From an uncultured Collinsella sp. (GTDB taxonomy: Bacteria; Actinomycetota; Coriobacteriia; Coriobacteriales; Coriobacteriaceae): a stretch of 14,608 nt of DNA. The first letter of the stretch is position 1, and each line of letters begins with the position of its first letter. The stretch spans positions 1 to 14,608 of the forward strand of contig UQHW01000043.1 in NCBI GenBank assembly GCA_900540935.1. The letters run 5' to 3'. The translations under genes were made by a program, and so were the position numbers. Of this stretch, positions 12,528-14,608 are shown piece after piece. The notes under the pieces were generated by a model that saw only the letters and a program-made list of their open reading frames with translations, was not told the DNA's origin and ran no database searches.

Positions 12528-12588
12528 AGTGGTATCTAAGTTGAGATACCACTTCTGGTATATCAGCTTGCGTTTGCGTGAGTACAAT
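12528..12588 (+). promoter_or_regulatory. glmS upstream region: TGGTAT half-sites and a -10 box
   Basis: AGTGGTATCT (12528-12537) and AGATACCACT (12544-12553) are perfect 10-bp inverted repeats. A third half-site, TGGTAT (12556-12561), makes an overlapping palindrome with ATACCA (12546-12551). TACAAT (12583-12588) is a good -10 box 75 bases before glmS, but the -35 is poor. The half-sites fit a repressor or activator site, perhaps of a GntR-type amino-sugar regulator; this is inference. Confidence 0.38.
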
Positions 12589-12662
12589 ACTCGAACGTTA
12601 TGCGTCTCAGCGCCCCCCGTGCGTGGACGTTTTGCAGTCACGCGAACGAAGGGATTTATCTT

Positions 12663-14510
<1,848 letters not shown>

Positions 14511-14608
14511 TTGGTTCCGTCGTTCTAACAACTAAGGCCCGGCTCCGCATCAAGTGAACCGCGCCCCAAATCTTGGACGCCCTAAATAGCGACTAGGCCG
14601 CAAGGGCC
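14511..14608. other. Spacer after glmS, cut by the window end
   Basis: No terminator or gene is clear in these 98 bases. The last bases, GGCCGCAAGGGCC, can form a short GC hairpin that may be the start of an element beyond the window. Confidence 0.3.

Larger units (their letters stand above)
12352..12662. other. Divergent spacer between the second LacI gene and glmS
   Basis: These 311 bases hold the LacI promoter, dispersed repeat copy 3, a 13-bp hairpin and a TGGTAT half-site cluster, then a promoter-like TACAAT and the glmS leader. I see no gene and no glmS ribozyme core. Confidence 0.6.

Noticed and set aside
12452..12662. glmS ribozyme in the glmS leader
   Set aside because: I could not find the conserved catalytic core or its pseudoknot; the spacer is filled by a repeat, a hairpin and operator-like dyads.

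Overview
The window looks like a chromosomal segment from a gut-type, GC-rich, fermentative actinobacterium. The best guess is class Coriobacteriia, with Collinsella as the most likely genus. This is inferred from codon use, gene content and the many hairpin-rich intergenic spacers; no marker gene proves it. All coding assignments rest on motifs read from the translations. No database search was possible.

Layout, left to right. (1) 1-1101: a 3' spacer with a perfect hairpin, then on the minus strand a membrane-anchored or secreted DNA/RNA non-specific endonuclease. (2) 1221-2231: a LacI-family regulator on the minus strand, divergent from (3) a six-gene plus-strand sugar operon at 2647-8642. 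Its order is fructose-family PTS IIBC, GatZ/KbaZ-family (PF08013) protein, small transaldolase, transketolase N-half, transketolase C-half, fructose-type PTS IIA. A strong terminator follows at 8685-8717. (4) 8643-9425: a 783-base gene-free region. It holds two copies of a dispersed repeat, an array of the octamer TTAGAGAG with a perfect 30-bp-arm palindrome, the apparent tail of a decayed winged-helix gene, and a 100-nt rod-like RNA candidate. (5) 9426-10304: larE on the minus strand, divergent from a HAD phosphatase at 10478-11128. (6) 11242-12351: a second LacI-family regulator on the minus strand, sharing a bidirectional terminator with the HAD gene. (7) 12352-12662: a spacer with a third repeat copy, a hairpin and a promoter/operator-like region, then glmS at 12663-14510.

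How the genes may work together: the PTS proteins flank a set of carbon-rearranging enzymes. The simplest reading is that an unknown ketose or related sugar is imported and phosphorylated by IIA and IIBC. The PF08013 protein, which has no catalytic GatY/KbaY partner here, then converts the sugar phosphate, possibly as a ketose-phosphate 4-epimerase. Transaldolase and split transketolase feed the product into the non-oxidative pentose phosphate pathway. The divergent LacI protein is the likely regulator, and CG-centred LacI-type operator candidates lie between the two. The substrate is not identifiable from sequence.

The least explained parts are the non-coding elements: the knotted intergenic RNA at 4134-4194, the TTAGAGAG array at 8846-9014, the rod RNA at 9286-9385, and two hairpins with a shared core but different, still complementary, stems.
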